From Caenibius tardaugens NBRC 16725 (GTDB lineage Bacteria; Pseudomonadota; Alphaproteobacteria; Sphingomonadales; Sphingomonadaceae): a DNA stretch of 64,000 nt. The number at the start of each line of letters is the position of its first letter. Position 1 is the stretch's first letter. The stretch lies in the NCBI RefSeq assembly GCF_003860345.1, contig NZ_CP034179.1:2154001-2218000 (forward strand). The letters run 5' to 3'. The notes under the pieces are model-generated. The model had not been told where the DNA came from, did no database searches, and worked only from the letters and a program-made list of their open reading frames with translations. Of this stretch, positions 54,115 through 63,202 are shown piece by piece. Both the position numbers and the translations under genes were made by a program.

Positions 54115-55296
54115 ATGAACGACAGGCTTGCATCGCCGCAGGGTGATACCCCTGCACATGTCCGTCCCTTTGTGATCGATGTTCCCCAGTCGAAACTCGA
54201 CTGGATCGCACAGCGTCTGGACGATGCGGAATGGCCTGATCCGGCGGAAGGGGATGCCTGGGCTTACGGCACGGATGGTGCCGCATTGCGCGATCTCGTG
54301 CACCATTGGCGCACTGCCTATGACTGGCGCGCGGGCGAGGCGGCGATGAACCGCTTTCCCCATTTTCTGGTGGATGTGGAGGTCGATGGGCGGCCCTATA
54401 CCGTGCATCTGATCCATGTCGTCGGCGAAGGCCCCAATCCCAAGCCGGTGCTGATCACGCATGGCTGGCCCGGGTCGTTCGTGGAATTTCTCGATGCGAT
54501 CGACCCGCTGACCGATCCGGCCGCGCATGGCGGCGATGCGAACGATGCGATGACCGTCGTCGTGCCCTCGCTGATCGGTTACGGTTTTTCGTCGAAGCCG
54601 CACAAGCCGATCGGGCCGCGCACAATCGCCAAGGCGTTCGATCAGGCGATGGCGGCACTGGGCTATCGCGATTACGTGGCGCAGGGGGGCGATTGGGGAT
54701 CGGCCGTATCCGGGTGGCTGGGCTATGAAGGGGCCGGCTGCAGCGCGGTGCATCTCAATTTCACGTTCGGCTGGACCCGGCCGGACGCGCAGCCGGAAAC
54801 CGAGGAAGAGATCGCGGCAGCGCATGCGTTGGTTGACCGCTGGCGGACCGAAGGTGGCTATATGGCGATCCAGTCGACCAGACCTGTCACCCTGTCCTAT
54901 GCCATGGCGGACAGCCCGCTGGGGGTTGCGGCCTGGATACTCGAGAAATTCCAACGCTGGTCGCAACTGCCCGGCGGCGATCTCTGGGCGATCTACACGC
55001 GTGACCGCGTGCTGGACAATATCATGATCTATCTCGTGACGGGCACGTTCGGGACGGCCGCATGGCTTTATCGCGGTGTGCTCGACGAACAGGTGCCCCC
55101 CGGCGCGCGGGTGGAAAAACCGGTGGCGATCGCCAACTTCCCCGGCGAACTGTCACGCTTCCCGCGCTCCACAGTGGAGAAGAGCTATAACGTGGTGCGT
55201 TGGACCGAACTGCCACGCGGCGGACATTTCGCCGCGATGGAACAGCCCGCGCTGTTTGTTGACGAGCTGCGGGAATATGTGCGCAGCCTGCGCTAG
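54115..55296 (+). CDS. epoxide hydrolase (microsomal type, EHN domain)
   Basis: ATG 54115 has GGGAGAG at 54103-54109. The 393-residue protein has the N-terminal EHN domain (about 10-120: RPFVIDVPQSKLDWIAQRL) and an alpha/beta hydrolase core with HGWPGSFVEF for the oxyanion and the nucleophile D193 in GGDWGS. Late RGGHFAAMEQP holds the histidine. It opens an epoxide to a diol. No signal peptide is present, so it is cytoplasmic. Within the catabolic region it may act on epoxides from the P450-like enzyme at the right edge (inference). Confidence 0.93.
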   Translation: MNDRLASPQGDTPAHVRPFVIDVPQSKLDWIAQRLDDAEWPDPAEGDAWAYGTDGAALRDLVHHWRTAYDWRAGEAAMNRFPHFLVDVEVDGRPYTVHLIHVVGEGPNPKPVLITHGWPGSFVEFLDAIDPLTDPAAHGGDANDAMTVVVPSLIGYGFSSKPHKPIGPRTIAKAFDQAMAALGYRDYVAQGGDWGSAVSGWLGYEGAGCSAVHLNFTFGWTRPDAQPETEEEIAAAHALVDRWRTEGGYMAIQSTRPVTLSYAMADSPLGVAAWILEKFQRWSQLPGGDLWAIYTRDRVLDNIMIYLVTGTFGTAAWLYRGVLDEQVPPGARVEKPVAIANFPGELSRFPRSTVEKSYNVVRWTELPRGGHFAAMEQPALFVDELREYVRSLR

Positions 55297-55299
55297 CCA

Positions 55300-56037
55300 C
55301 TACTCGTGAAAATCCACCATTTCCTCTACGGAAGCGCGCGGGGGCTTCACACCGGCAGAAGGGTGATCCGGATCGGCATAGCCGAAGGAAATGCCCGCCA
55401 GAATGCGCTGGTCCGCAGGGATGCCCAGAATGCGGTGGGTGGTCGCGGCATAGCCGCCCGCGGCACCCTGTGGGCAAGACCCCAACCCGGCCGCGGTCAG
55501 CGCGAACATCAGGCTCTGCATGGCTTGCCCGCAATCGGCCAGTTCGCGTTCACCCGCCCAGTCCGGCACGCAGAACAGCGCCAGATGCGGGGCGTCGAAG
55601 AACACGTAATTGCGCAGTATTGAAGCGGTGCGGGCGGCGATATCCTCCCGCGCGACACCAGTGGCCGCAAAGAGCCGCTTGGCCGCGTCGATCTGCCGTT
55701 CGCGAAAGCGCCCGGGATAGGGGCCAGCCTCGGGAATGTCGTGATCCGGGGTCAGCCCTGCCCGTGCCTGTTCCAGCATGGCCTTGCTCAACCGCTGCAA
55801 CGCGTCCCCGCTGACGATATGGATATGCCACGGCTGGACATTGCAATTCGACGGCGTGGCCAGCGTGATATCCAGCACACGCTTGATAATGTCCTGCGGG
55901 ACAGGGTCTGGTTTGAAAGCGCGCACCGAACGCCGCACGGAAGCGAGCCGGTCAATCTCGTCTAGGCTTTGCAAGAAGCGGTATCCCGTAATCAGAATCG
56001 ATGACGACAGAATGATCCGTCTGCCCGGCCAGTTCAA
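55300..56037 (-). CDS. nitroreductase-family FMN oxidoreductase
   Basis: This 245-residue protein has the nitroreductase core: SVRRSVRAFKPDPVPQDIIK for FMN phosphate binding, TPSNCNVQPWHIHIVSGDAL, and CGQAMQSLMFALTAAGLGSC near the middle, ending AGISFGYADPDHP. The first 25-30 residues look unlike the family and a later start is likely. Such enzymes reduce nitro groups, quinones or enones with NAD(P)H. It converges with the epoxide hydrolase gene at 3 bases and is divergent from the enoyl-CoA hydratase. Confidence 0.9.
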   Translation of the reverse strand: MNWPGRRIILSSSILITGYRFLQSLDEIDRLASVRRSVRAFKPDPVPQDIIKRVLDITLATPSNCNVQPWHIHIVSGDALQRLSKAMLEQARAGLTPDHDIPEAGPYPGRFRERQIDAAKRLFAATGVAREDIAARTASILRNYVFFDAPHLALFCVPDWAGERELADCGQAMQSLMFALTAAGLGSCPQGAAGGYAATTHRILGIPADQRILAGISFGYADPDHPSAGVKPPRASVEEMVDFHE

Positions 56038-56166
56038 GGTTTAGCATTGCCCATTGCCCGGCTGGTGGGGAGGGGTACATTCGGTACAAGGCTGGGCAAT
56101 GCACCCGCCGGGTGGAGCACCGGTTCGTCGATCAGATGGAATCGGGAAGTAACAGGGAGAGGTGGT

Positions 56167-56943
56167 TTGGATTTCGAACTGGTGGACGTCTTGCGCGACG
56201 GTGCGTTGACCGTGATCACGATCAATCGCCCCACCGTTCACAACGCGCTCAACGAACAGGCGCAAAGGGAACTGGCGGCAGCATTCGATGCGTTCGAAAA
56301 CGACGATGGGCAATGGGTCGCGATTATTACCGGCGCCGGGGACAAAGCCTTCTGCGCGGGGCACGATCTCAAGCAACAGGCGCAAGGCGGGGCTATGTAC
56401 ATGCCGCCTTCGGGCTTCGGCGGGATCGCGGGGCGGTTCAGCCTCAACAAGCCGGTCATCGCTGCGGTTAACGGGGTCGCCATGGGCGGGGGGTTCGAGA
56501 TCGCACTGGCCGCGGATATCATCGTGGCCGATGCGCGCGCGCAGTTTGCCCTGCCCGAACCGAAAGTCGGGCTCGCGGCACTGGCGGGCGGTATCCAGCG
56601 CCTAGCCGAAGCCATCGGGATGAAGCGCGCCATGGGCATGGTGATGACGGGGCGGCGGGTCGATGCCGCCGAAGGGCTGCAATTGGGTTTCGTGAACGCG
56701 GTCGTGGATGGCGATGTGTTGGGCGCCGCGCGGCAGTGGGCGGAACAGATGCTGGCGTGCAGCCCCATGTCGATCCGTGCGTCAAAGCAGGCGATGCAGC
56801 GGTTTGCCGGAATTTCGATGGAACAGGCGCTGCAGGAACAATGGGCCTATCCTGCGGTCCGCGCGCTGTTGTCATCCGAAGACATGGTCGAAGGCCCGAA
56901 AGCCTTCGCGGAAAAGCGCGCGCCCGCCTGGAAAGGGCGGTAA
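56167..56943 (+). CDS. enoyl-CoA hydratase/isomerase family protein
   Basis: TTG 56167 was selected: AGGGAGAGG at 56154-56162 precedes it by 4 bases and the protein then starts at the usual DFELVDVLRDGALTVITINR. The 258-residue crotonase fold shows AGDKAFCAGHDL and AAVNGVAMGGGFEIALAADI for the oxyanion hole and LPEPKVGLAALAGGIQRL. One of the two usual catalytic glutamates is present (E in PEPKVGL context); the activity could be hydratase or another crotonase reaction. It is followed 33 bases later by an SDR, suggesting a side-chain beta-oxidation module. Confidence 0.9.
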   Translation: MDFELVDVLRDGALTVITINRPTVHNALNEQAQRELAAAFDAFENDDGQWVAIITGAGDKAFCAGHDLKQQAQGGAMYMPPSGFGGIAGRFSLNKPVIAAVNGVAMGGGFEIALAADIIVADARAQFALPEPKVGLAALAGGIQRLAEAIGMKRAMGMVMTGRRVDAAEGLQLGFVNAVVDGDVLGAARQWAEQMLACSPMSIRASKQAMQRFAGISMEQALQEQWAYPAVRALLSSEDMVEGPKAFAEKRAPAWKGR

Positions 56944-56976
56944 AGGGGCCAGGACAGCGAGAGGAAGGACAACGGA

Positions 56977-57741
56977 ATGCGGATTGATGGTCTTGCCGCT
57001 ATCGTTACCGGAGGGGCATCGGGGCTCGGCGGGGCGACGGCCGAACGACTGGCGGCACGGGGTGCGAAAGTCACGATTCTCGATCTGAACGCGGAATTGG
57101 GGCAAGCCCATGCCCGTTCGATTGGCGGCCACTTCATCAGTGTGAACGTGACCGATGAAACGGCGGTCATGCGCGCGCTGGAAGAGGCGGAGGCCCGGCA
57201 CGGCAAGGCGCGCATTCTGGTCAATTGCGCGGGGATCGCCCCCCCGGCCAAAGTCATCAACCGCGATGGTTCGCCGATTGCGCTGGACGATTTCTCACGG
57301 CTCGTGTCGATCAACCTGATCGGCAGTTTCAACGTTCTCTCCCGATTTGCATCGCGGATTGCCGATGCGGATGTGGGCGATGAGGAAGAACGCGCGGTGG
57401 TGATCAACACCGCCAGTGTTGCCGCGTTTGACGGGCAGATCGGGCAAGCCGCCTATGCCGCGTCAAAAGCGGGCATTGTCGGCATGACTCTGCCGATCGC
57501 GCGCGAATTTGCGCGTTATGGCATCCGGGTCATGGCCATTGCGCCGGGCATTTTCTGGACACCGTTGCTGGCTTCCCTGCCGCAAGATGCGCAGGATTCG
57601 CTCGGGCGGCAGGTGCCGTTCCCCAATCGGCTGGGCAAGCCCGAAGAATTCGCGCTGATGGTCGAACAGATCATCACCAACCCCATGCTCAATGGCGAAA
57701 CGATCCGGCTGGACGGGGCCATCCGCATGGCGGCGAAGTAG
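56977..57741 (+). CDS. SDR-family oxidoreductase (3-hydroxyacyl-CoA dehydrogenase type-2-like)
   Basis: This 254-residue classical SDR has the cofactor motif VTGGASGLGGATAERLAARG with an acidic DLN at the end of strand 2 (NAD preference), NCAGIAP, and the catalytic set S in NTASVAAFDGQ and Y-x-x-x-K in AYAASKAG. The insertion and ending resemble type-2 3-hydroxyacyl-CoA dehydrogenases, which also act on steroids. Pairing with the upstream hydratase fits beta-oxidation of an acyl side chain. Confidence 0.9.
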   Translation: MRIDGLAAIVTGGASGLGGATAERLAARGAKVTILDLNAELGQAHARSIGGHFISVNVTDETAVMRALEEAEARHGKARILVNCAGIAPPAKVINRDGSPIALDDFSRLVSINLIGSFNVLSRFASRIADADVGDEEERAVVINTASVAAFDGQIGQAAYAASKAGIVGMTLPIAREFARYGIRVMAIAPGIFWTPLLASLPQDAQDSLGRQVPFPNRLGKPEEFALMVEQIITNPMLNGETIRLDGAIRMAAK

Positions 57742-57785
57742 CGCCTGCCCCGCTACCCCTCGTGCGTTGCCGGGGCGGCAGGTGG

Positions 57786-58333
57786 TCAGGCGAACAGTTC
57801 CGCACTCTGACGCAGGGGGCGCTCACCGTTCCAGGTCTCGTGCACCGCGCGCATGCTGTCCCACATGTGTTGGACGCTATCGGCCATTTCATAAATCTCG
57901 ATAAAGCAACCCAGTTGGGGGCGTGCATCGACGTAGGCCCAGGGGCCAGATCCTTCCAGCGCCGCTTCGAAATGGGGGACTATGCCGATGGCCGCGTGCC
58001 GCCGCAGCGTTTCGTGATAATCGCCGGTGCGGATCATGAAATGGTGGAATCCGGGGCCTGACCGGTCAAGATGATCGCGGTAGACCGAAGGGGTCGGATC
58101 ATCTTGCTGGATGAGTTCGATATTCATGCCGCCATGGAAGGCGAAGGCCGCTTCGTAGCGCAAGGGGCCAGGCTTGCCGTGGTACCGGCCATCGGGGACC
58201 ACGACTTCCTGTGTGAAGAAGGGGCCTGCACCGACAACGGCCCAGGCTTGTGCGGCGGCGGCGATATCATCCACGACATAGGCCAGTTGAACGATCTCTT
58301 CGCCAAAGGGGGCGAAAGCGGGGGGGCAATCAT
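57786..58333 (-). pseudogene. VOC-family protein, apparent single-base frameshift near the start
   Basis: The body (162 residues from GTG 58274) is a two-module VOC protein with PGFHHFMIRTGDYHET and GCFIEIYEMADS, of the type often placed with lignin-derived or steroid catabolism. No good start exists in this frame. Adding one C to the seven-C run (58311-58317 on the plus strand as G) joins it to ATG 58333 and yields a natural start, MIAPPAFAPFGEEIVQLAYV. The 548 bases are one short of a multiple of three. The gene is therefore probably intact in the organism and broken only in this sequence. Otherwise it starts at GTG 58274 and lacks its first strand. Confidence 0.75.
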
Positions 58334-58391
58334 GGCATGCGTCCTGTTCAGATCGGGGGGAAGCGGAAAAGTGAACGATGGGGGGCAGGCA

Positions 58392-59186
58392 TTACCCGGG
58401 ATGGCGCAGCATGCCCCCTTCGACGCGCAGGGCGGCACCATTTGTCGCCGATGCCTGGGGGGAGCAGGCGTAAACGATCATGGATGCCACTTCGTCCACT
58501 GTCGCGAAGCGGCGCAGCAACGATGTCGGGCGAATGCTATCGATCAGGTGCCTTTCCGCCTGTTCCAGCGGCAGGTCGTTTTCCGCAGCATAGTTCTTCA
58601 GGAAATCGTCCGAATTGCTCGATGCGGTGGGGCCGGGCAAGACGCTGTTCACGGTAACCCCGGTACCTGCGGTGAGTTCGGCCAGCCCCCGGGCGAGTGC
58701 GATCTGCGCGGCTTTGCTGACACCATAATGGATCATGTCCGCCGGGATGTTCAGGCCGGATTCCGAAGCCACCAGCACCACCCGGCCCCAGTTCCGTTCC
58801 AGCATGCCCTTCATGAAGGCCCGCGCCAGTCGTACACCGGACATCACGTTGATTTCGAAATGGCGCTGCCAATCGGCATCAACGGTGTCGAAAAAGGCCG
58901 TCCAGTCGAAGGTCGCGGCGTTGCAAATGAGGATGTCGATGTCCTGTATCTGCCGGGCGACGGTATCCGCGCCATCCGGGCTGGCGATGTCCGCGGCGAG
59001 CCCGTGGAAGGTGGCCTGGGGCACATCCCGGCGGAGCGAGGCAAGGGCTTGCGCAACGGCATGGTCGTCCCGGCCATTGACGATAACCGTGGCGCCGGAT
59101 TCCGCCAGCAATCGCGCCGTGCCATAGCCAATCCCGCGCGTGGAACCGGAAACGAACGCGGTTCGGCCATCGAGCCTGATTTCCAT
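58392..59186 (-). CDS. SDR-family oxidoreductase
   Basis: Start ATG 59186 (MEIRLDGRTAFVSG) is preferred to the ATG one codon earlier. The 264-residue protein has SGSTRGIGYGTARLLAESGA with NGR after strand 2 (NADP preference), ICNAATFDW, the catalytic serine in LVASESGLN, and Y-x-x-x-K in HYGVSKAAQ. The C-terminal segment PTSLLRRFATVDEVASMIVY is typical of ketoreductase-like SDRs. The VOC gene lies downstream on the same strand. It is divergent from the TonB receptor across a region with a large inverted repeat. Confidence 0.9.
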   Translation of the reverse strand: MEIRLDGRTAFVSGSTRGIGYGTARLLAESGATVIVNGRDDHAVAQALASLRRDVPQATFHGLAADIASPDGADTVARQIQDIDILICNAATFDWTAFFDTVDADWQRHFEINVMSGVRLARAFMKGMLERNWGRVVLVASESGLNIPADMIHYGVSKAAQIALARGLAELTAGTGVTVNSVLPGPTASSNSDDFLKNYAAENDLPLEQAERHLIDSIRPTSLLRRFATVDEVASMIVYACSPQASATNGAALRVEGGMLRHPG

Positions 59187-59237
59187 CACAATCCTCTCTC
59201 ATTATCGATCAGATTGTTCTCGCATGAAATACTTACA

Positions 59238-59281
59238 TACGCAAAAAGATAATATAGGACAGTTAAATGCCTTTTTGCGTA
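59238..59281. promoter_or_regulatory. inverted repeat in the divergent SDR/TonB-receptor promoter region
   Basis: TACGCAAAAAG (59238-59248) and CTTTTTGCGTA (59271-59281) form perfect 11-bp arms around 22 AT-rich bases containing GATAATAT. The arms extend as ACTTAC/GTAAGT apart from a 4-base insertion on the left. The layout suggests an operator controlling both directions. The regulator could be the TetR protein at 63203, but that is a guess. Confidence 0.5.
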
Positions 59282-59478
59282 AGTTGCATCTTGTGCGAAA
59301 CATCCGTGATGCACCCAGGCCTACGGGTCTATGTTTCCGCGTTTCATCCGTTTGAGTGATGCCTGAACCACACACCGGGGCCGTTACTTGCGTGGACCAA
59401 GGTCTGAATATTTACCGCAGTGTCCATTCCAACTATAAAAATCCCCGTATTGCCAAAGGCAAACAGGGAGGATGGAAA

Positions 59479-61866
59479 ATGAACGGCAAAAAGACATTTA
59501 AATACATTGTGATGGCATCAGTCAGCGTACTGGGCGCCAATGCCGCTTACGCGCAGGAAGCTGCGGGCACGAGCAGTTCCGGTATCGAGGACATCATCGT
59601 TACCGCGCGGCGCACGGCGGAATCGATGCAGAGCACACCGGTTTCGATCTCGGCATTTTCGCAGGACTTCCTGGAAAAGCAGAATGTCATGCAGGTGGAC
59701 AAGATTGCGCAGTTCACGCCCAATCTCACCATTTCGCAGCAGCCTTCCAGCCTTTCGGCCGCGTCGATCCTGATCCGCGGCGTTGGCCAGACCGAACCGT
59801 CCGCCGTGGCGGAACCGGGCGTTGGCATGTATCTCGATGGTGTTTACATCGCGCGCACCGGCGGTGCGATCCTCGATCTCGTCGATCTGGAACGTATCGA
59901 AATTCTGCGCGGTCCGCAGGGCACGCTGTTCGGCCGTAACACCATTGGCGGTGCGGTGCAGCTCGTCACCCGCAAGCCGACGGATGAATTCGGCATCGAA
60001 CAGAAGCTTGGTTATGGCAGCTTCGACAGCTGGTATAGCAAGACCACGCTGAACACCGGCTACATCGCAGGTTCGCCGTTCAAGGCGACGATTTCCTACC
60101 AGCACCGCGAAAAGGATGGCTGGGTCGACAACAAGCTGTCGAAGCGCGATCCCTATGGCCTGAACAGCGACGCGATCTGGGTGCGTCTCCACGGCGATCT
60201 GGCTGAAAATTTCAAGATGGATTACAGCTTCGACTGGAACAAGCGCGATGGCCAACCGGCCTATTTCCAGCTCGTCGCCGCATCGCCTGCTGTGGCTGAA
60301 TACTATGGCCGTTCGGAATCGCTCGGCGGCGACCCGCTGATCTTCAGCCGCAAGCGTCTGCGCGAAGGGCTGCAGGAAGGCTTCACTGACCGCAAGGGCA
60401 ACTATCGTTGGGATTCGCGGGCGAAGTCGGTCGGCCACTCGCTGACCTTCGAGTATGATGCGAGCGAGGCCCTGACGTTGAAATCGATCAGCGCCTATCG
60501 CACGTTCGATCAGGATACGATTCTGGGCCTGAGCGGTAACGGCAATCTGCTGGGTGTGGTGTTCGATGCGCTCTCGCCCACACTCACCTCGGTGCAGCGC
60601 GTTACGCCCTATCAGGGCAACAACGCCCCGCAGAAGCAGAAGCAGTTTTCGCAGGAATTCCAGGCGACTGGTAAAGTGGGCGATTTCAACTATGTTTTGG
60701 GTGCCTATTATTTCCATGAGAAGGCGAGCGAGTTCAATCACCAGCATCTGACGCTGGTGACGCCGGTGGCAGGCCTGATTTATTATGGATTTGATCAGGG
60801 CACGGTCGATTATCTCGCTGGCCTGAATCCGGGGCTCGACCTGATCGGCATCAACGCATTCCCGCCGGGTCGCTTCGGGGGCAAGGCGACATCCTATGCC
60901 CTGTTCGGTCAGGTCAGCTGGCGTCCGTCCTCCATGGATGACAGGCTCGAAATCACCGGCGGCCTGCGTTACACGTGGGACAAGAAGTCGCTCTACATCG
61001 ATAATGATGGCAACGGCACCGCCGATGTGAACGGGAAGAAGAACTTCACCAACCTGTCGTGGCTCGCGTCGATCAATTACAAGATTACCGATGGCGTGAT
61101 GGTCTATGCCCGTGCCTCCACCGGTTACAAGAGCGGCGGTTTCAACCCGCGCACCAATACGCTGAACGGGTTCGACCCTGAAAAGGTTGTTTCCTACGAA
61201 GTCGGGCTGAAGGCAGACTGGCTGGATCGCCGTTTGCGGACCAACCTCGCGCTCTACTACACCGACTACAAGGACAAGCACATCAACCAGTTCGCTTCCG
61301 GCTCTGGTGGTGCGACCTCGATCATCCTCAACGCGGGCAAGGCGCGCATTCAGGGTGTCGAACTGGAAGTCACCGCGCTGCCGGTCGATGGTCTGACCTT
61401 GTCCGGTTCGCTGGGCTACACCGATCCGAAGTTCAAGCAGTTCGCGTTCCGCGATCCTCAGACCAACGTTCTCGAAGACGTGGCGGATGAGGCGCGGTTC
61501 TCCAACGTTCCGAAGCTGAACTGGAATGCGGCGATCCAGTACGATTTCCCCGCATTCGATTTCGGTGCACTGTCGGCACGGGTGAACTATTCTTATCGCA
61601 GCAAGATGTACTTCTTCCCGCTCGATCGGGTGAACATTTTCAACAAGGATATCGCATCGCCGGGTCAGGGCACCCTGTCGGCACGCCTGACCCTGTCGGA
61701 TGTGGCGTTGAGCGATCGTGCGAAGATGGAAGTCTCGCTCTGGGGTGAAAACCTCGCCAACAATGACAAGCTGGCTTACGGCATCGACTTCGGCGGGCTG
61801 GGCTTTGGCGGCGCGTACTTCGCCGAACCGCGCAGCTTCGGGGTCGACGTCAAGTTCAGCTACTGA
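59479..61866 (+). CDS. TonB-dependent receptor
   Basis: ATG 59479 has AGGGAGG at 59465-59471. The 795-residue receptor has a signal peptide ending AAYAQE, the TonB-box-like EDIIVTARRTAESMQSTPVS, a plug with ASILIRGVGQTEPSAVAEPG and LERIEILRGPQGTLFGRNTI, and a barrel ending VDVKFSY with terminal aromatic. It closely parallels the receptor at 49917 and belongs to the large sphingomonad receptor family linked to aromatic or terpenoid uptake. A terminator follows. Confidence 0.92.
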   Translation: MNGKKTFKYIVMASVSVLGANAAYAQEAAGTSSSGIEDIIVTARRTAESMQSTPVSISAFSQDFLEKQNVMQVDKIAQFTPNLTISQQPSSLSAASILIRGVGQTEPSAVAEPGVGMYLDGVYIARTGGAILDLVDLERIEILRGPQGTLFGRNTIGGAVQLVTRKPTDEFGIEQKLGYGSFDSWYSKTTLNTGYIAGSPFKATISYQHREKDGWVDNKLSKRDPYGLNSDAIWVRLHGDLAENFKMDYSFDWNKRDGQPAYFQLVAASPAVAEYYGRSESLGGDPLIFSRKRLREGLQEGFTDRKGNYRWDSRAKSVGHSLTFEYDASEALTLKSISAYRTFDQDTILGLSGNGNLLGVVFDALSPTLTSVQRVTPYQGNNAPQKQKQFSQEFQATGKVGDFNYVLGAYYFHEKASEFNHQHLTLVTPVAGLIYYGFDQGTVDYLAGLNPGLDLIGINAFPPGRFGGKATSYALFGQVSWRPSSMDDRLEITGGLRYTWDKKSLYIDNDGNGTADVNGKKNFTNLSWLASINYKITDGVMVYARASTGYKSGGFNPRTNTLNGFDPEKVVSYEVGLKADWLDRRLRTNLALYYTDYKDKHINQFASGSGGATSIILNAGKARIQGVELEVTALPVDGLTLSGSLGYTDPKFKQFAFRDPQTNVLEDVADEARFSNVPKLNWNAAIQYDFPAFDFGALSARVNYSYRSKMYFFPLDRVNIFNKDIASPGQGTLSARLTLSDVALSDRAKMEVSLWGENLANNDKLAYGIDFGGLGFGGAYFAEPRSFGVDVKFSY

Positions 61867-61890
61867 GACCGAAATACAACTATGTGTTCA

Positions 61891-61920
61891 GGGGCTGCCG
61901 GAAACGGCGGCCCCTTTTTT
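61891..61920 (+). terminator. rho-independent terminator after the TonB receptor
   Basis: GGGGCTGCCG (61891-61900) pairs with CGGCGGCCCC (61905-61914) around a GAAA tetraloop with one G-T pair and is followed by six T. It is a textbook intrinsic terminator. Confidence 0.9.
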
Positions 61921-62006
61921 CTGCGCGGAAAAGGGTGGATTTTGTATGGAATTCAAGCGATCCTGCATGTTCGGGGCGTCACCCTGTGCATGAGGGAGCA
62001 GCAAAC

Positions 62007-62486
62007 GTGACAGACGATCGATCCACGATGGGTTTTGGCGCCCGTGTTGCCATGGTTTTCGCTTTGCTGGGCGGTGCCGCAGCCCTATCCGCCGCCACGC
62101 TGAGCGCCGCCGATGCCGTGGCCGCGCGCAAGGCGAACTTCAAGGAAATCGGCGGTGCGTTCAAGGCGATCAACGACGAACTCAAGGCCGGGGCGCCCGA
62201 CGTGGCGAAGCTTCGGCCGCCTGCCCGCACTATCGTCCAGCGATCCCATCGGATAAAGGATCACTTCCCCGCTGGCAGCGGGCCGGATTCAGGCCTGAAA
62301 ACCAAGGCGCGGCCTGAAATCTGGAGCAATCAGGTCGAATTCGGCAAATATCGCCAGGCAATGGTCATTTCCGCCGGCGCGTTCGACAAGGCGGTGCGCA
62401 GCGGCGATCTGGCCGCGATCACCAAGGCGCGCGATGCGCTGGGCACGAGCTGTCAGGGTTGCCACAACCAGTTCCGGGAAAAGTGA
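62007..62486 (+). CDS. cytochrome c' (class II c-type cytochrome)
   Basis: GTG 62007 lies 8 bases after GAGGGAG at 61992-61998. The 159-residue protein has a signal peptide (VFALLGGAAALSAATLSAAD) and a four-helix-bundle body, with the single heme site CQGCH close to the C-terminus, as in cytochromes c'/c556. The family carries electrons or binds NO in the periplasm. It overlaps the cytochrome b561 gene by one base, so the two likely form an electron-transfer pair. Confidence 0.9.
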   Translation: MTDDRSTMGFGARVAMVFALLGGAAALSAATLSAADAVAARKANFKEIGGAFKAINDELKAGAPDVAKLRPPARTIVQRSHRIKDHFPAGSGPDSGLKTKARPEIWSNQVEFGKYRQAMVISAGAFDKAVRSGDLAAITKARDALGTSCQGCHNQFREK

Positions 62487-63169
62487 TGGTGGGCACCGGG
62501 TCAGGTCGTCGCATGCGGATCTGGGATCTCCCGGTTCGCCTGTTCCATTGGCTTCTGGTCCTGCTGGTCGGATCGGCGTGGTGGACGGCGGAAGAGCACC
62601 TGATCGGCCCCCACCGGCTGATCGGCTATACCATCCTGACACTGGTGGTTTTCCGGCTGGCATGGGGTTTCTGGGGCAGCACGACGGCACGTTTTTCCCA
62701 TTTCGTGCGGGGCCCCGGTGGTGTTGCATCGTATATCGGCAACGATCTGTTCCGCCGTGGCACTGTGTCGGGGCCGGGGCATAATCCGCTCGGCGGATGG
62801 AGCGTGATCGCTATGCTGGCGCTGCTGTTGGCCCAACCGTTGCTGGGTCTTTTCGCCATCGACGTGGATGGGCTGGAATCCGGGCCCTTCGCGCATTTCG
62901 TCTCGTTCGATACCGGGCGCTGGGCGGCGGAAACGCATGAACTGGTTTTCAACCTGCTTATGGTGGTGATCGCGTTGCATGTGCTGGCGATCCTCTTTTA
63001 CCGGGTGTTCAAGGGCGAAAATCTGGTCAGTTCGATGTTCACCGGTTCGCGTGATGCGTCCGGGGATGCCGCTGGTTTGCGCTTCGTTTCGCCGGGTCTC
63101 GCCCTGTTGCTTGTGGTGGCGGTCGGCGTGATCGTGTGGCTGCTGGTTGCCGGTTTCGGTCAGACCTGA
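62486..63169 (+). CDS. cytochrome b561-family membrane protein
   Basis: ATG 62486 overlaps the cytochrome c' stop. The 227-residue protein has about five hydrophobic segments and the b561 start RIWDLPVRLFHWLLVLLVGS, in which the histidine is a heme ligand; further histidines lie in THELVFNLLMVVIALHVLAI. It probably carries electrons between membrane quinones and the periplasmic cytochrome c'. This gene pair is common in proteobacteria. Confidence 0.92.
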   Translation: MVGTGSGRRMRIWDLPVRLFHWLLVLLVGSAWWTAEEHLIGPHRLIGYTILTLVVFRLAWGFWGSTTARFSHFVRGPGGVASYIGNDLFRRGTVSGPGHNPLGGWSVIAMLALLLAQPLLGLFAIDVDGLESGPFAHFVSFDTGRWAAETHELVFNLLMVVIALHVLAILFYRVFKGENLVSSMFTGSRDASGDAAGLRFVSPGLALLLVVAVGVIVWLLVAGFGQT

Positions 63170-63202
63170 CGGGCCTTACCCGCTGACTGGGCGGCGATGC
63201 CG

